A stretch of DNA of 64,000 nt, from positions 28,353,949 to 28,417,948 of the forward strand of contig OY740774.1 in the NCBI GenBank assembly GCA_963513935.1, written 5' to 3'. Under the pieces are notes generated by a model, which was given only the letters and a program-made list of their open reading frames with translations, searched no databases and was not told the origin of the DNA. Source of the stretch: Aphrophora alni. Taxonomy: Eukaryota > Arthropoda > Insecta > Hemiptera > Aphrophoridae. How positions within the stretch are numbered: position 1 is the first letter of the stretch; each line of letters starts with the position of its first letter. Of the stretch, positions 35,995 to 47,261 are shown piece after piece. A program made the translations under genes and the position numbers.

Positions 35995-36215
35995 CCCTCA
36001 GGGGCTCAATTTAGCGAGTACAGACTTTGCAATCCCGAGGGATCCTACCTGAATTTACACCTTTTTGGATGTAGTCTTGGTTTAGATGCACCTCTTTTAT
36101 CTTTCCTATCCCGTCTTTCTTGTTCTTTTCCGACCTGGACGCTATAAGAGAATTAGAGGGCTAGAGGTATTTATTTTATGTTCTTTTTTTTTTATAAGGC
36201 GATGATGACCATGAA
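35995..36215 (+). repeat. Family A dispersed repeat, copy 5
   Basis: One of the most complete copies: 'taccctcaggggctcaattt', 'gagtacag', 'caatcccgagggatcctacc', 'tgaatttacacctttttgga', 'tgtagtcttggtttaga', 'tgttcttttccgacctgg', 'agagggctagaggtatttat', 'ataaggcgatgatgacc'. Confidence 0.75.
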
Positions 36216-36952
36216 GATACAATGCAATATTAAACATGGCCACGAAAGTTTGGTAGTTTTTGGAATACTTAAGAATCTAAGGGATGCTTATTAGTTTCCA
36301 ATTATCCGAAAATACTGAATCGAAGAATTACTGTATTGTAAATTGTTTTAGACAAACAACAGATGTCGGCAAGAAATAAATGAAAACACTCTTTTGAGGA
36401 ATATTTTTTAAATTAATTTGGTTATTTAAAGTATTTTTTTATTAACATTCATTTGGTCATTGAAGTTTCCACAAGTTATTGTAGTTCTTTACACTTATTA
36501 AAAACCTCAAAATCGTTAGACGTCAAATCTATCAAATTTTATTGAAGAAATAAACATTGTGATCCGAATCAATATAATAACATCACTTTAAAAAAATGAT
36601 AGTTCACGAGTAAATTAGAATGTTCCAGAATGAACAACAATGCCACTCTTTTTCCTATATCTTTTATTGTATGGTAAAAGAGCAGTAGAGAGTAAAATTG
36701 ATAAATATATAGTATAGAATGTAAGTTACTACATGACCATGAGGTTGTTAGTATAAGAATATAATGTAATAACAATATTACAAGTAACAAGTAATTACAA
36801 AGATTAGAAATAAAGCAATTGTCACAAACATATGTTTTGTTTAAAATTCAAAATGTGGCTTCTAACACATATAAGTACAAATATAAAATAACTTTATTAT
36901 AAATTTACACTAGATTGTGGTGGTTCTAAATTTGTTGTTTTTCTTTTTACAG

Positions 36953-36982
36953 GTAAGAAAAGTTTCAAGTTGCCTACAGCCT
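36953..36982 (+). other. Possible 30-nt microexon (speculative)
   Basis: A pyrimidine-rich tract ending 'tttctttttacag' (to 36952) is followed by 30 nt and then 'gtaagtaaa' (36983 on), giving strong-looking acceptor and donor signals around a multiple-of-three segment. The translations are KKFQVAYSL-like or VRKVSSCLQP, depending on frame. Such pairs arise by chance in long AT-rich DNA, and no neighbouring exon was found. Confidence 0.15.
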
Positions 36983-37457
36983 GTAAGTAAAATAAACAGT
37001 ATTTTTAATTTCCAACTTATCATGTAGATACAGATTTGAAAAAAAAACAAAATGATGTTGGAATTTTTCATTCAAATTTTCTTTTTGAAGTTCTTTGATT
37101 CTAACGAAGTGAATTTTTGGAATAATGTTTGTTGTATGTGAAGTGTTTTACATAGCCAAGTCGATTTTGTAAACAATTTGGTTGTGAGGATATATTGAAG
37201 ATATTTTGATTTTTTTTTAAATTTGTTTTTAAACTAAAAATTGAGGATTGAGTACTTGGTTAATTGACTAACGATTTTGATGAAATTCTGCCTCAATATA
37301 ACCTGTAAGGACTCTAATATAACGATTGATCACTATTTTCCTGGTCTATTATCAGTAAAAAGTGGAAAGTTATTACTGTGTTAGTTTTGTTGTTTTCTCT
37401 CAAATTATTCACAAACCTTTTTTTTTTTTTTCTTGTTTGCAATATTTTTTTCTTTAT

Positions 37458-37595
37458 CCTTTAAAGGCGATAAACCTTTCGGTCTCAATCGCTTTATAAA
37501 TAAAACAAAATAAAGACACTTAGCCCCCGAATACCGCCAGAGTCGGAAAAAATCAAAATCGGTGAAGATAGGATAGATGAAAGAGGAAAAATATT
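37458..37595 (-). repeat. Family A dispersed repeat, copy 6
   Basis: Reverse complement of the family 3' half: 'ttaaaggcgataaacctttc', 'ggtctcaatcgctttataaa', 'cttagcccccgaataccgcc', 'agagtcggaaaa', 'aggatagatgaaagag'. It stands in opposite orientation to copy 7, about 280 bp away. Confidence 0.65.
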
Positions 37596-37874
37596 ACCTT
37601 AATTGATATTTGATTTTATGTGTGTACTTTACTTGAATTACGCTTCAGTCTTGTCAGATTTTAACTGTACACGAAAACTCATGAAAAGATCGTGTTCACA
37701 GTTTTAAAAACTGATTGAGATCAAAATAGGAACATAATAAAACAAGTTGAACTTTTATGGCCGCCATTTTGAATTTGTAACAAAATTAACATTTGAAATA
37801 TGTTAAGAATAAAAAAAAGTCGTATGTGCAACTAAACTAATGTTTATACAAAATTAGGCTACAACTAGTTTGTT

Positions 37875-38045
37875 TCTCTTTCATCTTTCCTATCCGCTCA
37901 CTTTGACCAATTCTTGTTCTTTTTCGACCTTGGCGTTATTAGAGTATTAGAAGGCTATGGGTCTTTGTTTATATTCTTTTCTTCCTTCAAAATTTTTCTT
38001 TTTTTATATGGTGGTGATGACCGAGAGCTTTTCAAGGAAATAAAG
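37875..38045 (+). repeat. Family A dispersed repeat, copy 7
   Basis: 'tctttcatctttcctatccg', 'tgaccaattcttgttctttt', 'cgaccttggcgttattagag', 'tattagaaggctatgggtct', then a T-rich stretch and 'ggtggtgatgaccgagagct'. Confidence 0.7.
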
Positions 38046-38149
38046 AAGCCAGTGCACATTACAGAACTTTTCCACTCCATTCTATCTCTTACCCCACCCT
38101 TCACTCACCTGTCCTCTATTACTACAGCTTAGTTTGTGAAGTGTAGTGG

Positions 38150-38990
38150 AGAGTGATTTTTTTCTCCCTCCTTCTCCTTACTTAACTATTCTTTGTTGTA
38201 GACCTATGGACTACTACTAAGGGAAGACAATATCGAAAATCCCGTGATAATTGCTTTAGCAGTTTTTGTCTTGAAAAATAACAAAATGATTAAAACAAAA
38301 TATCTTAAAACAAAACAAGACCGACATTGTTTGAGCCGATTTTTAGATAAACTTATTTGAACTTTAACGTCTGCTTTCATCGTTCATTTCCTACTATAAC
38401 TCCCGAATGGGTATTTTTTTGGGAAGAAATACCTTTTGTTTGTGCACTTAAACATATTACTGTGTAACGATAATAATCGTTAGGATAAGAACTTTCTTTT
38501 TACTTTTGGTTTACTGTATTGTACTACACTTCACTGATATTTTATCGAAAACGTTTTTAGTTATTCAATTGTTATAATATCGTTCAGGTTTACTAATAAC
38601 GCCCAAACCAACATTTTGTTCGGTATCCTTTGATCTTAATTAAGTAATATTTTATCAAATTTGTTAAAACCAATTTTGAGAAAAGTGGAATTATGAATTT
38701 TTGTCGCATGGAAGCTTATCCTTTAAATTTTGAACTTGAATGGTATTTAATTATTTGTAGGTGTCGAGATATCGATTTCTTGACCAAATGAAAACTGTTT
38801 TTATTTAAATAATGAAATTACGTCCTTCTAATCTTAATAGATACGGAAAGAGTAACTTTATTGATATTACATTCCGTGACTTGGATACTATAACGAATAA
38901 ATGACACTTAGTAAGTTTTGTTTCATATTCGTGTTAGTCAGGGAGTTACTGAAATACTTTTGCATTGCTTATTTTATTAAACTTTTCCAT
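38150..38990. other. Non-coding stretch, nothing recognised
   Basis: AT-rich DNA with no relation seen to the repeat families and no plausible coding relic. Confidence 0.45.
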
Positions 38991-38995
38991 TCCTA

Positions 38996-39238
38996 TTGTT
39001 AATATTGATACTTCCTGACAGTCAAGATATCGGAAATCTAGTCTCACTATCTGGAATTAACGAACCGAAAGCGTTCAGATATATTGTACAACAGGAATAC
39101 ATCCGCTGTAAGTTGGTACTACTGTATTGTCTGCAATTATCCCAGAATGTTCGCTTCATGGAACAATCTCTACAGTCAGTTGGAATTATTGATGATCGAC
39201 TGATTGGCGTTTTGTCAAATCATTTACTTCGATAAACT
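38996..39238 (+). other. 79-codon open stretch of unknown origin
   Basis: An open frame from an alternative TTG to TAA at 39236-39238. Its residue composition is mixed and protein-like (QDIGNLVSLSGINEPKAF, NVRFMEQSLQSVGIIDDRLI), and it is less AT-rich than its surroundings. No domain is recognised. An 'ag' acceptor (39020-39021) and 'gtaagt' donor (39108) lie inside it, with a second acceptor at about 39249. Joining those would create an immediate TGA, so a host-exon reading is not supported as drawn. It may be a decayed TE segment or chance. Confidence 0.2.
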
Positions 39239-39942
39239 TCTACTTTCAGGAACATCAAGAATCCAGAGATGAAATCTGGAACAATTGATTTGTTAACGAA
39301 AACAATCGAACTGAGAGTTACAATTGGTTGTTATGTTTTGTTAAGAGTAGTGTTTAAAATAATAATGGTATTTATTAGAATTGATTTACTTTTATTTACT
39401 GCACTATTTAATCGTGACTGATTGAGCCACGCTGATCGCTTTTTAGAGTACTATATACTGATTTTTTTCTCTAAATTTACCACCATAGCTATCTCTATAT
39501 AATCGTTGAATACTTAAATAGGATTACATGTCTTCTTACATTTTGTTAAAATGTATTTCAAAATAATAGACAAAAACATAAATGTTTAAATGTTAACTTA
39601 TATTTTTTTTAATGGGACTGATAAATTCAGGTGGTCAACATAAACATGAATTTCCAAAAAAAAAAATATCATGCTTTCCTCGACGTCTGTATGTCAATTT
39701 GTGTATATTATTAAAAATATTTCTCTAATGATGGAGTTTTATATCGAGTCTAAAAGTAATATAGCCTACATTTTTTGATTCTATTTTTTATCGTGTCTAT
39801 AAAACATTATAATTTTTGGGAAACCGTTTCAAAATGTCGTCGATGTGAAATATATATTGCCTGATGTCTCGAAAATATCTCTTATATTCTCACGAGCACT
39901 CTCTTTATATACATACCGGGTTGTTTCAAAAGTATGGGATCG

Positions 39943-40136
39943 CTTCCGTAATTTTAGAACGAATTGAAATAGGAAAATGAAACTAAGGGAATATCTCTGT
40001 ATAAATAAGACCTACTTGTCAAAAATTTCAACTCCATCCCTCCTAAAAAAACAGGTGCCAAAGACCTTTATTTATTTCCAAAGACATTTCCAAAGTTTTA
40101 TTTTCCTATTTTAACCTGTTCCAAAATTACGGAAAT
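39943..40136. mobile_element. Short inverted-repeat element (about 200 bp)
   Basis: 39943-39983 and 40095-40136 are inverted copies: 'cttccgtaattttagaac', then 'gaaataggaaaatgaaac', against the reverse complement, with a few differences. Just outside the left arm is 'accgggttgtttcaaaagta', a CCGGGTTGTTTC terminus type. The right side lacks it, so the right end may be truncated. Confidence 0.65.
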
Positions 40137-40139
40137 ATA

Positions 40140-41860
40140 TATACATTCAGAATGATAATTCTATTTTGGTCACTATTGTTATCTCATACACTATTAATCC
40201 TATGAAAAACTTTTAACGGATGACTTTGTTACTATTTATGGGATTTAAATGTTTTTTTTTTTTTTTCAAATTTTGATCCCTGCCATTTTCCAATATGGCA
40301 GTTAAACTTAATATTTCTAATCGAGATCCCTATATTGTATGATGTTTTTGGATTTTATGCAAGATTTTATTAATTGCAAACAGTATTTAAATTGTACTTT
40401 GAACCACATTTAACCATATAAAATATTATTTTTCTGTCTATTTAATTTCTGACTTTAATTAGGCCTACAGTCGATTTTTGCTAGTCTTTATATGTTTCTC
40501 AAATTAGTTATTTTAATTTTAGTCCTGCATTGGTATCTATACCTAATTAAATTTGTAACTTTATGAAACAATAGGAAGTACGAAAACTCATCTCCAAACA
40601 ATGCACCAAACTTCAAATTTTTAAAGTTCGTAACACTTAAACGAAAGGGTTTATCAAAAAATACCCAAGAATAAAAAAAAAAAACTCATAAAATATTGCA
40701 GTCAGAAAAAATAATCGCTTCCGTAAAAAGTTTAAAGTTAGCTGTCAAATTGGAAAATGGTGGTGACTATTTTCAAAATTATCGGAAGGCAACAGTGCCG
40801 TTATTAAAAGAAAATTAATTGTATCTTTTTTATGAATAAATATGCTTCAAAATTTGTAATATTGTGGAAAATATACCTATTTAATTCGGGTGTATAATTT
40901 TTTTGCTAAATATTTTACACAGTAACTTTGATTTTTGAGAAAAAGTTTTACCACAAATTACGTTTTTGATTTTGTTTTTATGCATGACACAATTAAGTTA
41001 CTTGTTAAAAAACAGCTAATTACAAACATTTAAAATCAACATTATATAATTTTGCTTCAAAAATAACAAAGATTTGCATTTGTTTCTAAAAATTTACAAA
41101 TTATCAAAAACAAAAATCAGCACTCTAGGCTAGAACTGGAAGGATAATCCGGCACTATAGGATAGGACACAACTTTTCTAAAATTGTCTGTCACTAAAAG
41201 TGTTTACTTGAGCACATCAAATATTTTTCAATTTCATAAGCGTGAACAATTTAATTAAAGCAACTGAACAGATGTTTAAGATAAAAATAATTACCCCATT
41301 TCTAATACTAAAACAGGCGTGAATATACTGTCGTTTTATTTATTGTTTACGCGTGCATGTGTATTGAAAACGTAAACAACTCTGGAACACACATGGCCAT
41401 TGCTTCGTTCCGGGAACCACGACCCTCCACGCATCAAGAGTTTGTTTATTTACGTTTACATCGGTCATTTCGGCTTCGAAACAAACCAATTCATTAAGAC
41501 ACAATATCCTGTCGTAAAAGATCGGCTTGGTGATTTAGTTTGAAACGTTATTTACTAAACTAGTTAGATACTTCTTTCATCCGGTTGTGTGAAGATAGTT
41601 TTTTAATGTGAATACATTCCAAACTCGTTATGTTATTATTATATTTTTTTAATTCTAAGACTGTAGAGCACTGATTAATTGATTTAATTTAATTTAGGAT
41701 TTCAATTTCAATAGTATAATTTAAATATGTAGAGTCCAGATTGAGGAATTAGACATTTTATAACTGCTTCATGACTGAATTTTTGTTTTATCGTTTACTC
41801 ACAAACCGAAACTTTTGGAGAGATGAGTAATATATTATATTTGGCCAAAACGCATTAAGG
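40140..41860. other. Non-coding stretch, nothing recognised
   Basis: AT-rich, with T-run (about 40253-40266) and A-run (about 40673-40684) tracts. A GC-richer patch at about 41390-41480 has no recognised identity. Confidence 0.45.
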
Positions 41861-41865
41861 TTATC

Positions 41866-42170
41866 TAGAGTGGTGTTTGGTTTGATGGGGATAAGTGATT
41901 TATGACCTCTTATAAGATTAGGCAGCCACGTTTTTTTCTAGTATGGTCAACATAAGCTATCATAACTCTATCCCGTAATTAAATTAATTAACCCCCAAGC
42001 AACCCTATCGATTTGTATACGTATATGTGACGAAATAAAAATTACACATTTTCTTAGTAGCTTACTGGTTTCATTTCCAAACGAAGACATATCCCGTTTT
42101 AACTCGACCATTAACCATATATTTTTTATATCTGTGAGTTTGTTACGCAGTTATAAAGAAAGGTTACATT
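41866..42170 (-). repeat. 305-bp direct repeat, unit 1
   Basis: Diverged direct copy of 42889-43194: 'gagtggtgtttggtt.gatg', 'ggataagtgat', 'gtatatgtgac.aaataaaaa', 'ccaaacgaagacatat', 'ttttaactcg.cc', 'tgtgagtttgtta.gcagtta'. The starts are about 1.02 kb apart. It may be the same terminal part of two Penelope-like copies. Confidence 0.75.
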
Positions 42171-42261
42171 TGAGAAAAATCTAATAAAAATCGTTGGATG
42201 TGAATCAAAATCGTAATTTTATTTGTCCATTTTTTATGTCAGCTACTACGAAATTTTAAGT

Positions 42262-42265
<4 letters not shown>

Positions 42266-42292
<27 letters not shown>
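42266..42292. repeat. Poly(A) run
   Basis: 27 consecutive A between the two direct repeats. Confidence 0.95.
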
Positions 42293-42649
42293 TGCCTCAA
42301 GTTATAGGCAAAATACGCCCTTATATGAAAGTTGATTAACATTGGTTCACACGATTGGGCCTTGGACCACTGCATAGACGAAAAAGAAACCTCAAAACGA
42401 TGACTTACGATAAACACTCCACATTGGTTTTTTTTCTATCTATACGTGTGACGTTTTAGAGTCACGATAACCAGAATTGGTCACATTTGGTTGCGATCAC
42501 GCAAAGTGTAGCAAAGGTTTTTAAATATGAATCTCATTGCTGCCAACATGTGATTAACAATGCAAAGTGTAGGAGAGTGCTGGAACAGCTCGGAAGCTCG
42601 ACAAACTCGTATCGAGTCCCCTAATTTCTTTAGTTGATTTTTAGTACAG

Positions 42650-43194
42650 TTTTCTAAATTATTATGTCGGGCTAAGTTTTGGGAAGTGGCGTTTTCGAAA
42701 TCCTCGGGAAGGCCTGAATAATGTGCCCGACCGTAGTAATTATATGTATTTAAATGGGTTACTTAGAAATATACCAACGCCTTAAAACCACCCCTTTAAC
42801 TTAGAATAGAGTCCAGTGACTTGTACAATTAAACCGTAAGTCCTCCAAAGTAAGTTATAGTAATTAACTCATTATGAGTTGGTTACCAGGAGTGGTGTTT
42901 GGTTGGATGTGGATAAGTGATGTATTACCTTTTATAGGATTGGGCAACCAAGTTTTCTACTATGGCTAACAAAGGTTAGCATAACACTATCCGGCAATGT
43001 ATTTATTTAATTAAACCTCCAAGGAACCGTAACGTGTTGCACGTATATGTGACAAAATAAAAATTATCTATTTTCATAATAGTTTACTGGTTTTATTTCA
43101 GTATCCAAACGAAGACATATTCTGTTTTAACTCGGCCTCTAGCCATACATTCTGTACATTTGTGAGTTTGTTAGGCAGTTATGAAAAAATGCAT
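42650..43194 (-). repeat. Penelope-like repeat, copy 2, including 305-bp direct repeat unit 2
   Basis: 42650-43045 is homologous to 13585-13960 in the same orientation. The minus strand gives 'cccgaggatttcgaaaacgc' and then 'cacttcccaaaacttagccc', an eroded hammerhead-like segment (CGAGGA...AAAAC). From 42889 it is also the second unit of the 305-bp direct repeat. The reverse transcriptase is absent. Confidence 0.5.
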
Positions 43195-43429
43195 CTAAAA
43201 ATAGTTATAAATCTTAAGCCTAAAGTTGTTTGAAGTTATTTTTCGTTTTAAATAGACAGGTATTTAAAACCAAGATGTGAACGTTGGTGTGACTGGAAGT
43301 AACGCGCGTCCTTTGAGGTAATAAAGGTAATGGGATGAAGAAGGTAAGAAAAAAACTATAAATAATTCCCAAGGGCCTTTTTAAACGACAAAAAAATTAT
43401 AATAAAAGGGTCAACCTTGTGCTAAAAAA

Positions 43430-43800
43430 AGCGTAGGCATTTAGGGACAGTTATTTTTATAAAGTAAAACTTTTTTAAGGAGCTTAGCCCCAATATATTA
43501 CTTTATTTGTCAAGAATACTAGTTTTATTTGATAGAATACACACATAATATTTCCAAAATAATTTTGTTTCAGCTCCATAGTTTTTCCCGCTTAACTACT
43601 CAAAGGTAATTTTTTTTACCGCTATTTTTTCTATACATGGGACAATACAAAGAATATAAATGCAAAGTTTGAAATATATTTGATTTATCGTCTTTTCTGT
43701 GTAGACGGGTTGCGACTTATGACAGACAGATGAGCAGCTCTTGAAATTTTAAAGGCCCTTGGTTTTACCTACGGACTTTAAAACTTCTTTACTCATTATT
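43430..43800 (+). repeat. Family E dispersed repeat, copy 3
   Basis: 'acacataatatttccaaaat', 'ctcaaaggtaattttttttacc', 'gggacaatacaaagaa', 'aagtttgaaatatatttgat', 'gtgtagacgggttgcgactt', 'ggcccttggttttacctacg'. Here family E is followed directly by family D, suggesting that they are parts of one larger element. Confidence 0.65.
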
Positions 43801-43995
43801 TTTTTATGTTATCATTTATACAAATTAAAACCTTTTCGAATTTCATAGGGTTACAAAAAATCACATAAAAAGTTAGATAGTTTTGTTTCTTGAAGTTTCC
43901 TTTTAAAAGTTGATCTATTATAACATACAAGTTATACATATATATTTTGATTACTCTAATTTAAAAGTCACACGATGTCGTGTCAATCTGATATT
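43800..43995 (+). repeat. Family D dispersed repeat
   Basis: 'tttttatgttatcatttata', 'caaattaaaaccttttcgaa', 'aaaagttgatc...', 'acaagttatac' and 'attactctaatttaaaag' parallel 57710-57880 and 31940-32090. Non-coding. Confidence 0.5.
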
Positions 43996-44394
43996 TAAGA
44001 TGTTAGATTTACTTATTTATTTGCAACACTACTAAAAAGGAACAACTTATGATTATTACTCATAAACAACACCGTTTACCTGGATAAAACAATCTCTTTC
44101 TTTTAATTTTTAAAAGAACAAAATTACTATAGCAATAAAACATAAACATGAAATTTATACTTACTATCTAGAAAAAACCATTTACTCTCCATTCATTCCT
44201 TAAGATTAATTTATTTAGCATAGACAATTTTTTTAAATTACAAATTTACTTTATTTTAACTCTTGTTAAAATCTTCAAATTATCAGTTCCTTTTTGTTTA
44301 TTATATTTCTTTACACATTTATTTAATACTTTAAATTATTATTAACATTGATCATCTTTTTATTTAATCTCGGCTAGCTCAGTTCTTTACAATT

Positions 44395-45380
44395 AATTAA
44401 AAAAAAACAACAAAATCTTAATCTCGGGTCTTGGGTTTTTTTGAATGGCTCAATCGAAAGTGAAATCAATTCTAGGTGAATTTAATAATTAACAATTAAT
44501 TGGTTTTGTACTTATCAAATCTGCTGGTCCTTCTTGCTCGGTCAGTTAGCACTTAACACTCCACCTAACTTTAATTTATCTTTTTATTAAACAAAAAACA
44601 CAAAACACCACACTGCTTAAACACTTTTCGTTGGTATTTAACGTTGTCTCTCCTTCCCAGATGCCGTTCCAAATAGGCCTCTTCTTCCTCGAAATCGTCC
44701 CAAATCTGTCTCTCCTTCCTTGTAGTCGTTCCAAAATTACAGCACCTGTTCTACGATGATTGGTCCCTCCTTCCTCTGGTGAATTTAAACTCCTTTTCCA
44801 AATCTGTCTTTTTATTAAGAACTCCACAAACTCCAAATCTAATTTCCTTTACTAATTCAAACTTACTTTACTTCAATTCAACTTTACTTTCAACTTATCA
44901 AAAACCTTTCAATATTAAGAGACTTCTTGTCCCTTACTCGCTGAAAAAAACTATTCTTTTGTACACAGCGTACTCTTGCTGAGTACGCGACCTTCCGTCG
45001 TGGCGACTCTGGTAAGACTCTCAACAAACTATTTTCTAATGTTCCTTCTCTAAAACACTGTTTTTCGCGCCCTGTTCGCTGATTTGTCGATTTATACCAA
45101 CTTTCTCTGCTTACGACTTTCGCAATTCCTACTGGTTGTTTTTGAATTCTGCCGTTGTGTTTTTTAAGTTTGGAGCGTCTCCGATTGGCCGACCTACTTT
45201 CTACTTGCGTTTTTTTCTAAAATACCGTTATAATGCTGCTTTCCCTTGATTTCTCTTTTTTTTCTAGTAAAACTCTGCTACCCTAAGAATTCCGTTATGT
45301 ACACACGTGTTGGCCTCAAGGTTCTTGAAATCTTAGTGCTATTGTAGCCTAGCACGTACAAATTTTATTACAGGCGGCAT
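44395..45380. other. CT-rich, unusual-composition block
   Basis: The plus strand is strikingly pyrimidine-rich (44560-45120). At 44640-44785 about four imperfect 28-34 bp units repeat the pattern 'tctccttcc...gtcgttccaaa' (44645, 44677, 44707 and 44762 areas). An 86-codon minus-strand frame reads across it. No LTR pair, primer-binding site or coding domain could be identified. It may be part of an unrecognised retroelement or an untranslated region. Confidence 0.4.
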
Positions 45381-45529
45381 CTGCCGTTTTCTCTTCATTT
45401 GTTTCTTAACATGGTTCTATATTTATTATTTTATTCAAGTTATATTTTAATTAATTTATTTTTAGATTTCATGATTGATGATTTTATTTAGTTTAATTTA
45501 ATTGATATCATGATATCGTTACACTATAT

Positions 45530-45674
45530 TAGACAGTAGTCGGATCTTTATGATTCCAACGAATTAGGTCACCATCTACCGAGATCCACTTTTGTTGGGC
45601 TAATAATCCATTTTTCAGATGAGACAATTACCATTCCATTGTTTATATACATCGATGAGCACATCATAGTGCCA
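45530..45674 (+). repeat. Family C segment leading into satellite
   Basis: 'cagtagtcggatctttatga', 'ttccaacgaattaggtcacc', 'caattaccattccattgttt' and 'cacaattaatggtaaatg' parallel 32100-32270. The satellite starts within this element. Confidence 0.6.
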
Positions 45675-46475
45675 CTATGATCACAATTAATGGTAAATGT
45701 CGATGCAAAAGCATGCTATCTATAGAATATTTAACATTTCTCTGTAAGATCGGTATTTTGTTCAAGTGTACAATGAATGGTAAATTACAATGCAAAGCAC
45801 GTTATCTATGGAGTATTATAATTTCTCTGTGAGATTGGTATTTTGTTCAAGTGTACAATGAATGGTAACTTACGATGCAAAAGCATGCTATCTATAGAAT
45901 ATTTAACATTTCTCTGTAAGATCGGTATTTTGTTCAAGTGTACAATGAATGGTAAATTACAATGCAAAGCACGTTATCTATGGAGTATTATGATTTCTCT
46001 GTGAGATTGGTATTTTGTTCAAGTGTACAATGAATGGTAAATTACGATGAAAAAGCATGCTATCTATAGAATATTTAAAATTTCTCTGTAAAATCGGTAT
46101 TTTGTTCAAGTGTACAATGAATGGTAAATTACAATTCAAAGCACGTTATCTATGGAGTATTATAATTTCTCTGTGAGATTGGTATTTTGTTCAAGTGTAC
46201 AATGAATGGTAAATTACGATGCAAAAGCATGCTATCTATAGAATATTTAAAATTTCTCTGTAAGATCGGTATTTTGTTCAAGTGTACAATGAATGGTAAA
46301 TTACAATGCAAAGCACGTTATCTATGGAGTATTATAATTTCTCTGTGAGATTGGTATTTTGTTCAAGTGTACAATGAATGGTAACTTACGATGCAAAAGG
46401 ATGCCATCTATGAAGTATTTATGATTTCTCTGTGCGATTGGTTTTTCGTTCAAGTGTACAATATCAGTGTGTTAT
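45675..46475. repeat. Dimeric satellite: alternating 87- and 85-bp monomers (172-bp unit)
   Basis: The marker 'ttcaagtgtacaatgaatgg' (or its first half) occurs at 45761, 45846, 45933, 46018, 46105, 46190, 46277, 46362 and 46449. The spacings are 85, 87, 85, 87, 85, 87, 85, 87. Two monomer types alternate strictly. Type A has 'gcatgctatctatagaat', 'aagatcgg'. Type B has 'gcacgttatctatggagt', 'gagattgg'. Like types are much more alike than unlike, so amplification used the dimer. The last monomer is more diverged ('ggatgccatctatgaagt'). Confidence 0.97.
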
Positions 46476-46479
46476 TTAC

Positions 46480-47255
46480 TATTACTTTTAATCTATGAAC
46501 ATTTTTGTGTGTCACATCACGAGATATACAGTATCCACACCACAATGGATTAGAAGAGCACTTTATGGATAGTACTAAAACAGCCAACAAACGAAGCCCA
46601 TAGAGTACCTAGTTATGTTTTTGAGTTTATCTACGATAATAAAGTTTATCTTAAGTCCTGCAGGAGTGTAGAGAATGTAAAGAGTGACTGATTGACAGCT
46701 TGATTGATTTCATTAATTGACCTCTTCACTGCCGACAGGAACAGGCTGACAATTACACTTAGTAATCGATTGTATTGAAACAGAGCTCAGCGAGTAACAC
46801 TGGAAATGTGATTAGGTGATTTGTGTTAAATATCCGTTCACGGACTTACAGTAGAAAGCGAAATTTTTAATTTCCTAATTAATATTTGCTACTATTCTAT
46901 GACTTTTAATAGATTATAAAGACATTCAAGTTATCACGTATTAGTAAGTTGTTATTTACGGAGAAAGATGTGTAGTTTGTTTTAAAATCGAGTTCGAGTT
47001 TTTCGCAAAAATATCCGTTGAAGGTCCCATAAAAAAAATGAAAAATCGTCAGTAAAGGACCTAGTTCCTGAAAACCGACTGTACTGATTTAGTTAGGTTA
47101 AGTGAAATGTTAGTGTGCCAAATTGCAAATAAAAGAAAATTATGGTTTGGGAATGATTGACGAAAAGGAAAAGAACTTTGAATGCGTCAATAAATAATAG
47201 ATTTTATTTAAATTTAGTTTATATTTAGGATTCTTTAGTTAAGAACAATACAAAG
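46480..47255. other. Non-coding stretch, nothing recognised
   Basis: Unremarkable AT-rich spacer between the satellite and the next inverted-repeat element. Confidence 0.45.
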
Positions 47256-47261
47256 TTAAGT

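Noticed and set aside
39022..39107. Host exon with a 142-nt intron to about 39249
   Set aside because: Splicing at the visible GTAAGT and TTTCAG sites creates an immediate TGA, and no homologous protein is recognised.
45675..46475. CRISPR-like array
   Set aside because: The repeats are adjacent monomers with no unique spacers, and the genome is eukaryotic. It is a satellite.
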